NCBI RefSeq assembly: GCF_001854185.1
Contig: NZ_CP017603.1
Location: forward strand, 620,001-684,000
From: Clostridium formicaceticum
GTDB taxonomy: Bacteria > Bacillota > Clostridia > Peptostreptococcales > Natronincolaceae
Reading direction: 5' to 3'
Length of the DNA: 64,000 bases
Positions 1 through 8,023 of the stretch are shown piece after piece (positions within the stretch are counted from its first letter, which is position 1; each line of letters opens with the position of its first letter). The translations under genes and the position numbers were made by a program. The notes under the pieces were generated by a model. The model made no database searches. It had not been told where the DNA came from and worked only from the letters and a program-made list of their open reading frames with translations.

Positions 1-593
1 TCTTCATACTGTCTACAGGTGATAATGCTGGTGATAATAATGCCACTTGCCAATAATAAACCTGGAATAATCCCTGCTATAAACATCGTACCAACAGATA
101 CTGAAGCTGTTACCCCATAGGTAACCATAGAAATACTTGGAGGAATAATTACCCCTAAAGTACCAGAAGATGCAGCAATAGCTGCCGCTTTATCCTTGGG
201 ATATCCTACCTTCACCATTTCTGGAACCATCAACCCCCCAATTGCAGCTACAGTAGCGGGATTCGAACCGGATATAGCCCCAAAAAAGGCTGAAGCTGCA
301 GTGGTAATAATTGCTAAGCTGGCGGGTAGTTTTCCTAAAATCATTTTTGAGAAACTGATAAGTCTTTTGGAGATTCCTCCTTTTTCCATCAAATTCCCGG
401 CTAATATAAAGAAAGGAACTGCCATAAAGGGAAAGTTATCTACCGCCGTAAACATTCTTTGAACAATCACCAGCAAAGGTGTAAAAGCGTCGCTTGTATA
501 TAGGGCTACTAGTACCGCTACCCCCATGGATATTGCGATAGGTACAGTCAGCAATAACATCAAAAATAATGTTCCAAATAATGCTACTGTCAA
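1..593 (-). CDS. dctM: TRAP transporter large permease DctM, partial
   Basis: Membrane subunit that carries substrate across the membrane in a sodium-driven TRAP transporter. The minus-strand frame reads about 197 residues before running off the window start. It is hydrophobic throughout, with the family-typical stretches FFGAISGSNPATVAAIG and LGVIIPPS. I place the start at TTG (593-591), directly after the dctQ stop and preceded by GGAAGGGGTGAG. The gene lies in the same frame as dctQ, separated only by that stop codon. The C-terminal half is outside the window. Family assignment is firm; substrate is unknown. Confidence 0.93.
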   Translation of the reverse strand, partial: MTVALFGTLFLMLLLTVPIAISMGVAVLVALYTSDAFTPLLVIVQRMFTAVDNFPFMAVPFFILAGNLMEKGGISKRLISFSKMILGKLPASLAIITTAASAFFGAISGSNPATVAAIGGLMVPEMVKVGYPKDKAAAIAASSGTLGVIIPPSISMVTYGVTASVSVGTMFIAGIIPGLLLASGIIITSIITCRQYE

Positions 594-1103
594 TTAACTC
601 ACCCCTTCCTTAATTTCTTTATTCTTTGACATCCATTCATTCTTAAATTTATTTATAGAAAATTGCAGTGTTCTAACCACCATCAAGAAGCATCCTACCG
701 GTATAGAAAAGTATGCCATCCATATAGGTATCCCTAGCGCTGGAGATGTCTGTCCCATCCTCATCTGAGCTTTTAATATGCCAAAAGCCAAGTAAACAAT
801 GATTAGACAGAAGGCAGTAACTACAAGTATTCTCACGATGTATAATACTTTTTTAAAAAAACTTGGTGAAATTTCATCTAAAATTTGTACAGAAAAGTGT
901 GCATTTTTTTTAGCGGCTGTACCTATTCCTAAGAATATAATCCAAACCAAAATATATCTAGCTAATTCTTCCGCCCATGGCACCGCTACTAACTGTGTGT
1001 ATCTAAAAAAGGTAGCCATAAAAACAAGAACGCACATTAGTGGAAGTAATATAGTGATGAGAATTTCTTCAAAATTATCTATAATACTAAGTATTTTTCG
1101 CAT
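594..1103 (-). CDS. dctQ: TRAP transporter small permease DctQ
   Basis: Small four-helix membrane subunit that pairs with DctM. The chosen start MRKILSIIDNFEE has AAAGGAGG about 7 bases upstream; an ATG 27 bases further up lacks a ribosome binding site. Four hydrophobic segments are visible over about 170 residues, and the motif VPWAEELARY is typical of DctQ. It lies 138 bp downstream of dctP, across a stable hairpin, and abuts dctM. Confidence 0.93.
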   Translation of the reverse strand: MRKILSIIDNFEEILITILLPLMCVLVFMATFFRYTQLVAVPWAEELARYILVWIIFLGIGTAAKKNAHFSVQILDEISPSFFKKVLYIVRILVVTAFCLIIVYLAFGILKAQMRMGQTSPALGIPIWMAYFSIPVGCFLMVVRTLQFSINKFKNEWMSKNKEIKEGVS

Positions 1104-1188
1104 CTTCTTCCTCCTTTGAAGATATAACATGCAAATAACAATGATACGTTACTGAATAAACCAATTTTTCTAAACCTATTTTTTGGGT

Positions 1189-1223
1189 GAATAGAGCACA
1201 ATATCTTGCATTGTGCTCTATTC
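1189..1223 (-). promoter_or_regulatory. Intercistronic hairpin between dctP and dctQ
   Basis: A perfect 13-bp inverted repeat, GAATAGAGCACAA / TTGTGCTCTATTC with a 9-base loop, sits 19 bp past the dctP stop. It has no T-tract on the minus strand, so it is more likely an mRNA-stabilising or partial-termination structure. Such structures are common behind binding-protein genes that are expressed above their permeases; that role is inference here. Confidence 0.6.
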
Positions 1224-1241
1224 CTTTGTACCTCTGGCCAA

Positions 1242-2252
1242 CTATTCTGTTAATGCTTTGATGTAATCCGCATTGATTTGATCTGTAAATTTATCATATA
1301 CAGGCATAACAGCTTGTTGCCATTCTGCACTATCAACTTCTGTAACAACCATGCCTCTTCCACGTAATGTTTCTATTAATGATTCATCTAAGCTTCTGCT
1401 GTAATCTCTTTGCCAATCTCTAGCCTCATTTTCTGCCTTTAGTATGGCTTCCTGTATTTCTGGTGAAAAGCTGTTGAACAGGTCTTGATTAATCATCACT
1501 ACAGCTGGAGAATAAAAGTGCCCTGTTAAAGATACATTTTTTTGTACTTCATATACATTTGCTGTTTCCAAAATAACTAATGGATTTTCTTGTCCGTCAA
1601 TTACTCCCTGTTGTAATGCCGTAAAAACTTCACTCCATGCCATAGGTGTAGCTGTTGCTCCTAAATGTCTAAAGGTTTCGATATGAATTGGATTTTCCAT
1701 GGTTCGAACCTTCATTCCTCGCACGTCTTCAGGATGTACGATTGGCTCAGCACTATTTGTAATATGTCTGAATCCGTTTTCCCAAAAACCAAGTGCTTTT
1801 ATTCCGGAAGGCTCTAATGTTGCTAATATCTCTTGTCCAATGGCGCCATCCATAACATCATAAGCTTTATCTCTATCTGTTATGATGAAAGGTAAATCAA
1901 ATAGCATAAAGTCTGAAGAAAAGTTAGGTAGCGGACCTGATGAACTAATAGCCATTTCAATGGTTCCTAAAGCAACGCCTTCAACTAAGTCTCTCTCATT
2001 TCCTAATTGAGAACTGTGGAAAATTTGAACCTCTACTTGGTTATTAGAGTACTCTTCTACCTTTTCTTTAAATACTTCTAAACCTCTTACATAGTGTCCA
2101 TCTGGAGCTGCTGTTGTACCTATCCTTAATACCCTTGCCTTTGAATCACCATTTGCTTGATTAGCATCTCCACCAGTAGATTGCTGTTTACCACATCCTA
2201 TCAAAGAAATCAACATCATTAAAGCAATTACCAATGCAAAACCTTTTTTCAT
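1242..2252 (-). CDS. dctP: TRAP transporter substrate-binding lipoprotein DctP
   Basis: Extracytoplasmic solute receptor of the TRAP system, 336 residues. The N-terminus MKKGFALVIALMMLISLIGCG is a lipoprotein signal with a lipobox ending at Cys20. The family signature is present around GMKVRTMENPIHIETFRHLGATATPMAWSEVFTALQQGVIDGQENP, including the conserved Arg that binds a substrate carboxylate (here written only as part of the family pattern). First gene of dctP-dctQ-dctM. The ligand is probably a carboxylate, not identified. Confidence 0.95.
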   Translation of the reverse strand: MKKGFALVIALMMLISLIGCGKQQSTGGDANQANGDSKARVLRIGTTAAPDGHYVRGLEVFKEKVEEYSNNQVEVQIFHSSQLGNERDLVEGVALGTIEMAISSSGPLPNFSSDFMLFDLPFIITDRDKAYDVMDGAIGQEILATLEPSGIKALGFWENGFRHITNSAEPIVHPEDVRGMKVRTMENPIHIETFRHLGATATPMAWSEVFTALQQGVIDGQENPLVILETANVYEVQKNVSLTGHFYSPAVVMINQDLFNSFSPEIQEAILKAENEARDWQRDYSRSLDESLIETLRGRGMVVTEVDSAEWQQAVMPVYDKFTDQINADYIKALTE

Positions 2253-2828
2253 ATTTTTCCCCCCTGTAATAAATTCAAATTTAAATGATACAAAACTAAT
2301 TTCTCTCTTTTTTTCATTACTTAACTACTATTTTTTAATGTCACCACCTTTCTTATCTTATTTATTTATGCTTAATTACATCGTTGTCATTGATTAATAA
2401 TTAACGATTTATTTGAATAATCTTCCTTAATTCTCCAATATATGAGATTTTTTTTACATATTTCACCTATTTTATTTTGCGCTACATTTTGTTGATAACG
2501 TTATCTTTTATGGGAATAAAATTTTTATGTTTTTTTCAAATTAATAAACATTACTAATTACAAGCTTTTATCTATTTAAGTTTATATTTTGCGAAATTTT
2601 TCCGAGTTGTTCTTAATTATAGAACATATATCGTAATTGTAGAACATCTTTGTTATGATAATAACAAAACTCGACATAAAAGGCAACCCATTTTTTTCTT
2701 TTTTTAGAATATTTTTTATTTCATGTATAATTTATGGTGCTTAGGTACTATGTTCTATATTTGCAATCATCTTTAGTGCACCTTGTATTTGCTTTGTTTT
2801 GCAATACCTTTTTATCTATTGGTACTAA
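2253..2828. promoter_or_regulatory. Upstream region of the TRAP operon: CcpA-like palindrome and tandem operator-like repeats
   Basis: AT-rich noncoding region. At 2492-2508, TTGATAACGTTATCTTT matches the CcpA cre consensus at all but one position and contains a perfect 12-bp palindrome (GATAACGTTATC). At 2614-2627 and 2634-2647, TAATTRTAGAACAT occurs twice with 20-bp period; the first copy also forms the inverted repeat GTTCT-N7-AGAAC (2609-2625). These could bind CcpA and a local regulator. No regulator gene is adjacent. I found no convincing -35/-10 pair. Confidence 0.4.
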
Positions 2829-2832
2829 AAAT

Positions 2833-2884
2833 AAAAAACTACTTTTTCAATGATTGTTTCTATCACGGAAAAGTAGTTTTTAAT
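2833..2884 (-). terminator. Terminator of the permease operon
   Basis: Hairpin with arms AAAAACTACTTTTTC and GGAAAAGTAGTTTTT around a 20-base loop. On the minus strand it ends in a T-run, as expected downstream of the gene ending at 2964. Confidence 0.75.
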
Positions 2885-2963
2885 AAAAAAAATTCCATAT
2901 TCTATTGTAAAGATTTCAAGCAGATGGTTTTAGGGGCAGGAGCCCCGTAGCACGTATCACACT

Positions 2964-3494
2964 TTACATTGCTTCAGCATTTTCGTAGATTCTTTTTATT
3001 TCCTCTGTATCTACAAAGAAACATAAGATATAAGCCATTAAAATAATTCCTGGAATATCTACAAGCAATCTCGTGATGGCAAATTTTCCCCCTAATGCAG
3101 AAAGCTCAAATAAGAACATCGGTATTTTTGTAGTAGACCATGCCCCTATAAAAATTAATACGTTACTAAATTTCACGCCTTTTTTCATAAATACAGCTGC
3201 TATAGGAAATGCACCGTACAACGGTCCTGCTGCTGCTGAGCCCAGTATAATCGCTAAAACAATCCCTTTAACACCAGATTTCTCTCCCATATATTTCATC
3301 ATTATTTCCTTTGGAACCCATACATCTAGCAGACCTAGAAGTACAAAAACTGGCGGTATCACTAAAATCATTTCTTTAAAACTATAACCCGTGATGTTCA
3401 TAGCTTTTGCTGCCATTTCTTTATTTATAAGAAATATAAGGAGCATAATAAAGGTAGTAGTAAGAAAAAACCTATATTTCTTTAATAAAACCAT
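2964..3494 (-). CDS. ArsP/DUF318-family permease, second half
   Basis: Membrane protein of 176 residues with about five hydrophobic helices. GSAAAGPLYGAFPIAAVFMKKG and the IGAWSTTKIPM stretch are typical of the ArsP_1 (YraQ-like) permease family. It is about half the usual length (300-350 residues), and the gene before it encodes a similar half, overlapping by 13 bp, so the two probably form one transporter. The family includes exporters of organoarsenicals; the substrate here is unknown. Confidence 0.75.
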   Translation of the reverse strand: MVLLKKYRFFLTTTFIMLLIFLINKEMAAKAMNITGYSFKEMILVIPPVFVLLGLLDVWVPKEIMMKYMGEKSGVKGIVLAIILGSAAAGPLYGAFPIAAVFMKKGVKFSNVLIFIGAWSTTKIPMFLFELSALGGKFAITRLLVDIPGIILMAYILCFFVDTEEIKRIYENAEAM

Positions 3495-3976
3495 ATTCCA
3501 CCAGCCACCTTTCCGATAATATATGCTACAACAAAGGAAAACAAAAATGCCAATACGTTTCTCATAATAGTGAGCCGTCTGCCAAAATACTTCATTTCAA
3601 CAGGTGCGGTTACAACACCTACCATCATCAGTGCGGATACAAAGGCGCCTATTTGCATATAACCTGCCCCACTATTTAATAGCATAGCTGCTGTAGGAAA
3701 TGCTACAAATCCAGGAATTAATGTAATAGCACCAACAACAGCGGAAAAAATCACACCTAACCATCCTGATTCACTGCCTATTATTTTCGATATCACTTCA
3801 GCATTAAAAGCAGCAAGCAGTATACCTACCAACATGATCACCCCTAAAAACTGAGGAAGAATATTTTCAAAGGATTTCCATGCCTTTTTTAGAGCTAATT
3901 TTGTCTTTTTCTTATCTTTAAAACTAGAAATGATTAAAAGCACTATTACTACTATATACATCACATAACTATTCAT
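3482..3976 (-). CDS. ArsP/DUF318-family permease, first half
   Basis: Integral membrane protein of about 164 residues starting MNSYVMYIVVIVLLIISSF; the start has GAGAGG about 10 bases upstream. A longer reading from 4072 overlaps the arsR gene and is less likely. GFVAFPTAAMLLNSGAGYMQIGAFVSALMMVG matches the ArsP_1 permease fold and mirrors the partner gene. Lies 34 bp after the ArsR regulator, so probably in an arsR-permease-permease operon. Confidence 0.75.
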   Translation of the reverse strand: MNSYVMYIVVIVLLIISSFKDKKKTKLALKKAWKSFENILPQFLGVIMLVGILLAAFNAEVISKIIGSESGWLGVIFSAVVGAITLIPGFVAFPTAAMLLNSGAGYMQIGAFVSALMMVGVVTAPVEMKYFGRRLTIMRNVLAFLFSFVVAYIIGKVAGGIWFY

Positions 3977-4010
3977 AGCCTCAGTCCTCTCAAAAGGTTT
4001 AAATTTATTT

Positions 4011-4376
4011 TTATTTATTATTCCTTTGACAGCATTTATTTTGATTTGATTTGCAGGATATACTGCATTCATTTGGTATATGCATACCTAACTGGCAGCT
4101 ACTCACTATATAATCATTATTCATTTCCTCAATAAACTTTATTATTTCTGAAAGCTTTGACTTTTGCAAATCGTAATGAACATAATACCCTACCTTCTCA
4201 CCAACAATAATGCCTGCCTCTTTAAGAACTCTTATATGTTGTGACACTGCTGCTTCAGACACACCTAAGTGTTTTGCTATTCCTTTACCGCATATTCTTT
4301 TTTTTGAAAGTATAATTAATATTTTTAGTCTCGTTTCATCGCTAAGTGCTTTAAATATTTGCAGGATTTGATCCAT
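4011..4376 (-). CDS. ArsR-family metalloregulator
   Basis: Winged-helix repressor of 121 residues. The HTH is clear (LKILIILSKKRICGKGIAKH followed by LGVSEAAVSQHIRVLKEAG). A C-terminal tail carries CSISCKSNQNKCC, four cysteines that, with Cys at about 29 and 96, could bind a metal or metalloid. It probably represses the operon that it heads. The promoter at 4413-4441 overlaps its likely operator. Confidence 0.88.
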   Translation of the reverse strand: MDQILQIFKALSDETRLKILIILSKKRICGKGIAKHLGVSEAAVSQHIRVLKEAGIIVGEKVGYYVHYDLQKSKLSEIIKFIEEMNNDYIVSSCQLGMHIPNECSISCKSNQNKCCQRNNK

Positions 4377-4412
4377 TCTCTACTCCTTTTGATTAAGAAT
4401 TTTATTAATTGA

Positions 4413-4441
4413 ATCATATTATACTTAATTGATACTGTCAA
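4413..4441 (-). promoter_or_regulatory. Sigma-A promoter of the arsR operon
   Basis: On the minus strand, TTGACA (4441-4436), a 17-base spacer and TATGAT (4418-4413) form a near-consensus promoter 37 bp upstream of arsR. The heptamer TCAATTA occurs twice here and may be part of the ArsR operator. Confidence 0.65.
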
Positions 4442-4565
4442 GATTAAAAACAAACTAAATAGCAATTTTTTAAGAAAATCCGGTCTAGCAAGTATATGGA
4501 CAATTATTTGTTCCATCATTATTTAAAGAACTTTTTTGCTTGCAAAAAATTCATAGTAAGTTAAA

Positions 4566-4720
4566 ATAAAATGAGACTAAATTCAGGGAGCGTTTTTACT
4601 GCTTCTGAATTGCAGCCGAATTTATTTAGAAGATGTAGTGCTTGATCTCCCACTGTTTAAAGTGGCGTCTTAGCAATACACCGAAGGATAAATAGTCGTC
4701 CAATAGAAAATTACTTATAC
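4566..4720 (+). repeat. Structured repeated sequence, copy 1 (possible ncRNA)
   Basis: Starts ATGAGACTAAATTCAGGG. The arms ATTCAG and CTGAAT enclose GTTTTTACT, followed by GCAGCC and AATTTA. The first 55 bases closely match 63357-63412 near the other edge of the window. After it comes a second small hairpin (CCCACT/AGTGG) and ACACCGAAGGATAAATAGTCG. It lies just upstream of the diguanylate cyclase gene. I do not recognise it as a named RNA. Confidence 0.45.
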
Positions 4721-4738
4721 TAAGGAGGCAAAAATAAT

Positions 4739-6688
4739 TTGTTGCATAAAAAAAGTTCTTTTTCAAAACATTGGCTTTATATTTCTTCTATTTTTGTAAT
4801 AATGTCCTTGTTAACGATGCTTTTGGTCTTAGTAGAATTATTACCGCAGCCTAATGAGTGGCATCTTTTATGGCGAAGCATTTATTTGATGCTTTCTCTT
4901 GGAAGTATTGCTACTATCATCTATTCATTTAAAATCTTTGATAAAGTCTATAGGTCTTTAGAAAATATCTATAGAGATAATCTCTATAAATTAGATAATA
5001 ATACTTTCCCTGAAGAATCAATATCCGCTATGTATATAGTTAGTAAGTTACATAAATATATCGATATCGTCACGTTGGAGAGCCAAATCTTATATGACAC
5101 CGCTTTAACGATACATACATCTTCATCCTTGCAAGAATTATTGGATACAGTGATGGCTAGAATTAATACCCACTTAAAGGGAGATTTTGCCTTAGTATTT
5201 CTTTTAGAAGACAATCATCTCCAATTGGTGGCCAGTGCAAATGTAGATGAAAAGTTTATCTATAAAACTAGTTTCCGAATGGGGGAAGGTTTAGTTGGTT
5301 ATGCAATTCAAGAGGGGGAAGCCTTTCTTACTGAGGATGTACAAAAAGACAAACGATACATTAAATGTGTTGCTGGATGTAAGTCGCAGTTAACTATCCC
5401 ATTAAAAGTCTATGGCGAGAAATTAGGTGTTCTTGTTTTAGGTAGTTATCAAAGCGTCCACTTTGAGGAAAAAGACTTATTATTGCTAAAAACCATGTCT
5501 AGCGAAATCGCATTAGCCATCAATAACACTAAGCTGACAGAGGAATTACGAAAAGAGAAAAAGCGGGTGGATACTTTGTATGAAACCAGTCAACAAATTG
5601 CCGCAAGTATCCAAATTGACCAGGTGATGGAGATTGGATTAAAAAATCTTTCCCATATTACTGATGCAACCTCCTGCTCACTAATGCTCTTTGATGAAGA
5701 GGATGAACTGTTAAAAATCAAGGCTTCTAGAGGCTTATCTCAAGAAACCGTCGCTAATATAAGTTTTAAAGTAGGAGAAGGCATAGCCGGCAGAGCTTTT
5801 CAAGAGAGAACACCTTTGCTGGTGGCAGATGTAAATGAGGACCGTCAGTTTAAAATCATACCCTGCCAAAAAGAAGGTTTTAAATCTCTATATGCCATAC
5901 CATTAGGTTCAAAAAAGAAATGCATAGGAGTAATTAATATAGCTACAAATCAGCCTCTTACCCAAGAAAAATGTAACCTTGTAGAAACCCTTATATCTCA
6001 ACTATCTATGTCAATAAAAAACGCTTTACTTCATCAGTCTATGCAAAACCTAGCCATTAGAGATGAACTAACAGGGCTTTACAATCACCGATACTTCCAA
6101 CAGTCTCTAGAAAAGGAAATAATCAGAGCCAAAAGGTATCAACGTGATCTAAGTCTTATCTTAATAGATATTGATAATTTTAAAAAGCACAACGACAGCT
6201 ATGGTCATATGGTGGGGGATCATATATTACAAACCGTCAGTACTATGTTGCAAGAAAATATTAGAGATAGCGACATCTTGGCTCGTTATGGCGGCGATGA
6301 ATTGGTAATAATCCTTCCTGAGACAAATATTGAAATGGCAAGAAGTTTAATGGAAAGGCTCAAGGATAAAGTAGCTAAGCATTCTTTTAATATATCTAGC
6401 AGAGAAGTTGCCTCTACTAAAGAGACTAATCCTGATGAGCCAACTACCGCCTCATCCTTTAAAAATCAGCTTATAGATTGGCTAAATAAAAAAAGCATCT
6501 CCTTCAAAAACACATTTGATCAAATGCCTAACCAAGTCACTCTTAGTGTAGGAATTAGCAGTCTACGGGACTTAGATGAACCTGTTAATAAAGAGATGCT
6601 GATGAAAAGAGCCGATAAAGCATTATTGTATGCTAAGGAAAAAGGTAAAAACCAAGTAGCTTCGTGGTGTGACATGCAATCCAAATAA
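4739..6688 (+). CDS. Membrane GAF-GAF-GGDEF diguanylate cyclase
   Basis: Makes cyclic di-GMP from two GTP. Of 649 residues, two membrane helices (about 14-65) are followed by two GAF sensor domains (about 125-265 and 285-430) and a GGDEF domain (440-645). The signature reads GGDEL (518-522), a variant of GGDEF; the inhibitory I-site RxxD is present as RDSD (509-512). About 45 extra residues (roughly 550-598) interrupt the domain before its last strands. TTG start with AAGGAGG 10 bases upstream. Activity is likely, but the Phe-to-Leu variant leaves some doubt. Confidence 0.9.
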   Translation: MLHKKSSFSKHWLYISSIFVIMSLLTMLLVLVELLPQPNEWHLLWRSIYLMLSLGSIATIIYSFKIFDKVYRSLENIYRDNLYKLDNNTFPEESISAMYIVSKLHKYIDIVTLESQILYDTALTIHTSSSLQELLDTVMARINTHLKGDFALVFLLEDNHLQLVASANVDEKFIYKTSFRMGEGLVGYAIQEGEAFLTEDVQKDKRYIKCVAGCKSQLTIPLKVYGEKLGVLVLGSYQSVHFEEKDLLLLKTMSSEIALAINNTKLTEELRKEKKRVDTLYETSQQIAASIQIDQVMEIGLKNLSHITDATSCSLMLFDEEDELLKIKASRGLSQETVANISFKVGEGIAGRAFQERTPLLVADVNEDRQFKIIPCQKEGFKSLYAIPLGSKKKCIGVINIATNQPLTQEKCNLVETLISQLSMSIKNALLHQSMQNLAIRDELTGLYNHRYFQQSLEKEIIRAKRYQRDLSLILIDIDNFKKHNDSYGHMVGDHILQTVSTMLQENIRDSDILARYGGDELVIILPETNIEMARSLMERLKDKVAKHSFNISSREVASTKETNPDEPTTASSFKNQLIDWLNKKSISFKNTFDQMPNQVTLSVGISSLRDLDEPVNKEMLMKRADKALLYAKEKGKNQVASWCDMQSK

Positions 6689-6737
6689 AAGTCAGCCGAT
6701 CATTAGCGATTAACTAATAATTCATTTGAAGTTATAT

Positions 6738-6785
6738 AAAAAAGCTTCTATACTAGATTCTAAATCTAGCATAGGAGCTTTTTTA
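6738..6785 (+). terminator. Terminator of the GGDEF gene
   Basis: Strong hairpin AAAAGCTTCTAT..CTAGAT / ATCTAG..ATAGGAGCTTTTTT ending in a T-run, 50 bp past the stop codon. Confidence 0.9.
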
Positions 6786-6826
6786 TCAACCAATTAATTT
6801 TTAAATTTCTTTAACATCCACATGTT

Positions 6827-6941
6827 ATAGATGTGCGCCCTTAAATCTTAATATGCTAAGGGCTACATTTGCAACCCACGGTTTTGCTGTGAAACCGTAG
6901 ACCGTGTATATTAAAATTTAACTTTAGAAGCGCGCATCTAT
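6827..6941. other. 115-bp multi-hairpin element
   Basis: ATAGATGTGCGC (6827-6838) pairs with GCGCGCATCTAT (6930-6941) over 12 bp with one G-T wobble. Inside lie GCCCTTA/TAAGGGC and ACGGTTT/AAACCGT hairpins, giving a closed multi-branch shape. It is more GC-rich than its surroundings and lies upstream of the next promoter, so it is not that operon's leader. It may be a small RNA or a small mobile-element remnant. Confidence 0.45.
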
Positions 6942-6954
6942 AAGAGAAACACTA

Positions 6955-7017
6955 TTGAGGAAAACAAATTAGTATGGTATAATCGTATCATATTTCGATA
7001 TCGAAATTCGAAATATG
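6955..7017 (+). promoter_or_regulatory. Promoter and palindromic operator of the PadR/ABC operon
   Basis: TTGAGG (6955-6960), 17-base spacer and TATAAT (6978-6983) form a clear sigma-A promoter. Just downstream, ATTTCGATATCGAAAT (6992-7007) is a perfect 16-bp palindrome, nested in longer arms CATATTTCGA (6989-6998) / TCGAAATATG (7008-7017). Its position at the start point fits a repressor site, most simply for the PadR product. Confidence 0.7.
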
Positions 7018-7051
7018 AACTATATATTTTATATACTAGGGGGGAGTAAAA

Positions 7052-7363
7052 GTGCAGGATCAGATTTTAAGAAAGTTTTTTTTAGGTTTTATACAAATTC
7101 ACATACTTCATCATGCAAAACAAGAACCTTTCTACGGTGCCTGGATGATGGACGAACTTAAAGAACATGGGTATGATATGAGTCCAGGAACGCTTTATCC
7201 CTTACTTCATAAAATGGAAGCTAAGGGGGTTTTAGAAAAAGAAGAAAAAAACATAGATGGTAAAATTCGAAAATACTATAAGATCACTACACTGGGTAGT
7301 GAAGTGCTAGAGGAAGCTCGAAGAAAAGCCTATGAATTATTTAAAGAGATTAAAGATAAATAA
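7052..7363 (+). CDS. PadR-family transcriptional regulator
   Basis: Small winged-helix regulator of 103 residues. GYDMSPGTLYPLLHKMEAKGVLEKEEKNIDGKIRKYYKIT is the PadR recognition helix and wing. GTG start preceded by a GGGGGAG ribosome binding site. First gene of an operon with an ABC exporter, 15 bp before the ATPase gene, which suggests that it controls the exporter in response to its substrate. Confidence 0.9.
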   Translation: MQDQILRKFFLGFIQIHILHHAKQEPFYGAWMMDELKEHGYDMSPGTLYPLLHKMEAKGVLEKEEKNIDGKIRKYYKITTLGSEVLEEARRKAYELFKEIKDK

Positions 7364-7378
7364 AAAAGGGGAATGACT

Positions 7379-8023
7379 ATGTTTTTGCTCAAAGAAGTAA
7401 AATATAAAGATATCCTTGATATCAAAAAACTTACGATTAAAAAACATAAAGTGACTTGTATTGTAGGGGAAAGTGGCAGTGGAAAAACAACACTACTAAA
7501 GCTCTTAAACAAACTAATTAGTTGCGACTACGGAGAAATATTTTATGAAAATCAATCTTTAAAAGAGATAAATTCAGTAGACTTAAGAAGAAATGTAGTG
7601 ATGTTGCCACAATATCCTGCTATTTTTGGCGGTAGCATAAAAGATAATCTATTGATAGGGCTAAAGTTTTCTGAAAAACAACCAATCTCAGATGACAAAC
7701 TATTCCAGGTGTTAGAAGTGGTGAAGTTAAATAAGAAATTAGATGAAGATGCCGAAAAGCTATCAGGTGGGGAAAAACAAAGAATCGCCCTCGCTAGGGT
7801 CATTCTTATGGAACCAGAAGTTCTTTTGTTAGACGAACCATCTTCTGCACTAGATGAAGATACAGAACATATCATTATTGATGCATTAGTGAACTATACG
7901 AAGCAAAACAACAAGACCCTAATTATGGTCACACATTCCAAAAAAGTAGCAAATGATTTTTCAGATGAAATCATTGAAATTAAGAAGGGTATGGTAGTAA
8001 GTCAAAGGGGGAATAAGGAATGA
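7379..8023 (+). CDS. ABC transporter ATPase, FetA-like
   Basis: ATP-binding subunit of a putative metal exporter. Walker A GESGSGKTT, signature LSGGEKQRIALARV, Walker B VLLLDEP and the switch His in MVTHSKK are all present. About 214 residues, typical for FetA (YbbL). I prefer the second ATG (7379), about 7 bases after AAGGGG; the first ATG at 7373 is too close to it. Its stop overlaps the permease start by 4 bp. Confidence 0.9.
   Translation: MFLLKEVKYKDILDIKKLTIKKHKVTCIVGESGSGKTTLLKLLNKLISCDYGEIFYENQSLKEINSVDLRRNVVMLPQYPAIFGGSIKDNLLIGLKFSEKQPISDDKLFQVLEVVKLNKKLDEDAEKLSGGEKQRIALARVILMEPEVLLLDEPSSALDEDTEHIIIDALVNYTKQNNKTLIMVTHSKKVANDFSDEIIEIKKGMVVSQRGNKE

Noticed and set aside
257-271. GGATTCGAACC-like tRNA T-arm sequence
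   Set aside because: It lies inside the dctM reading frame (codons for GSNPAT) and no acceptor stem or anticodon arm is present nearby.
4325-4519. Minus-strand ORF of 64 codons overlapping the arsR start
   Set aside because: It overlaps arsR and its promoter, lacks a ribosome binding site and looks like chance.
4650-4720. Cyclic di-GMP riboswitch upstream of the diguanylate cyclase
   Set aside because: The GEMM-I core (GGGCAAACC..GGGACGCAAAGCC) is absent, so the structured sequence was left unassigned.
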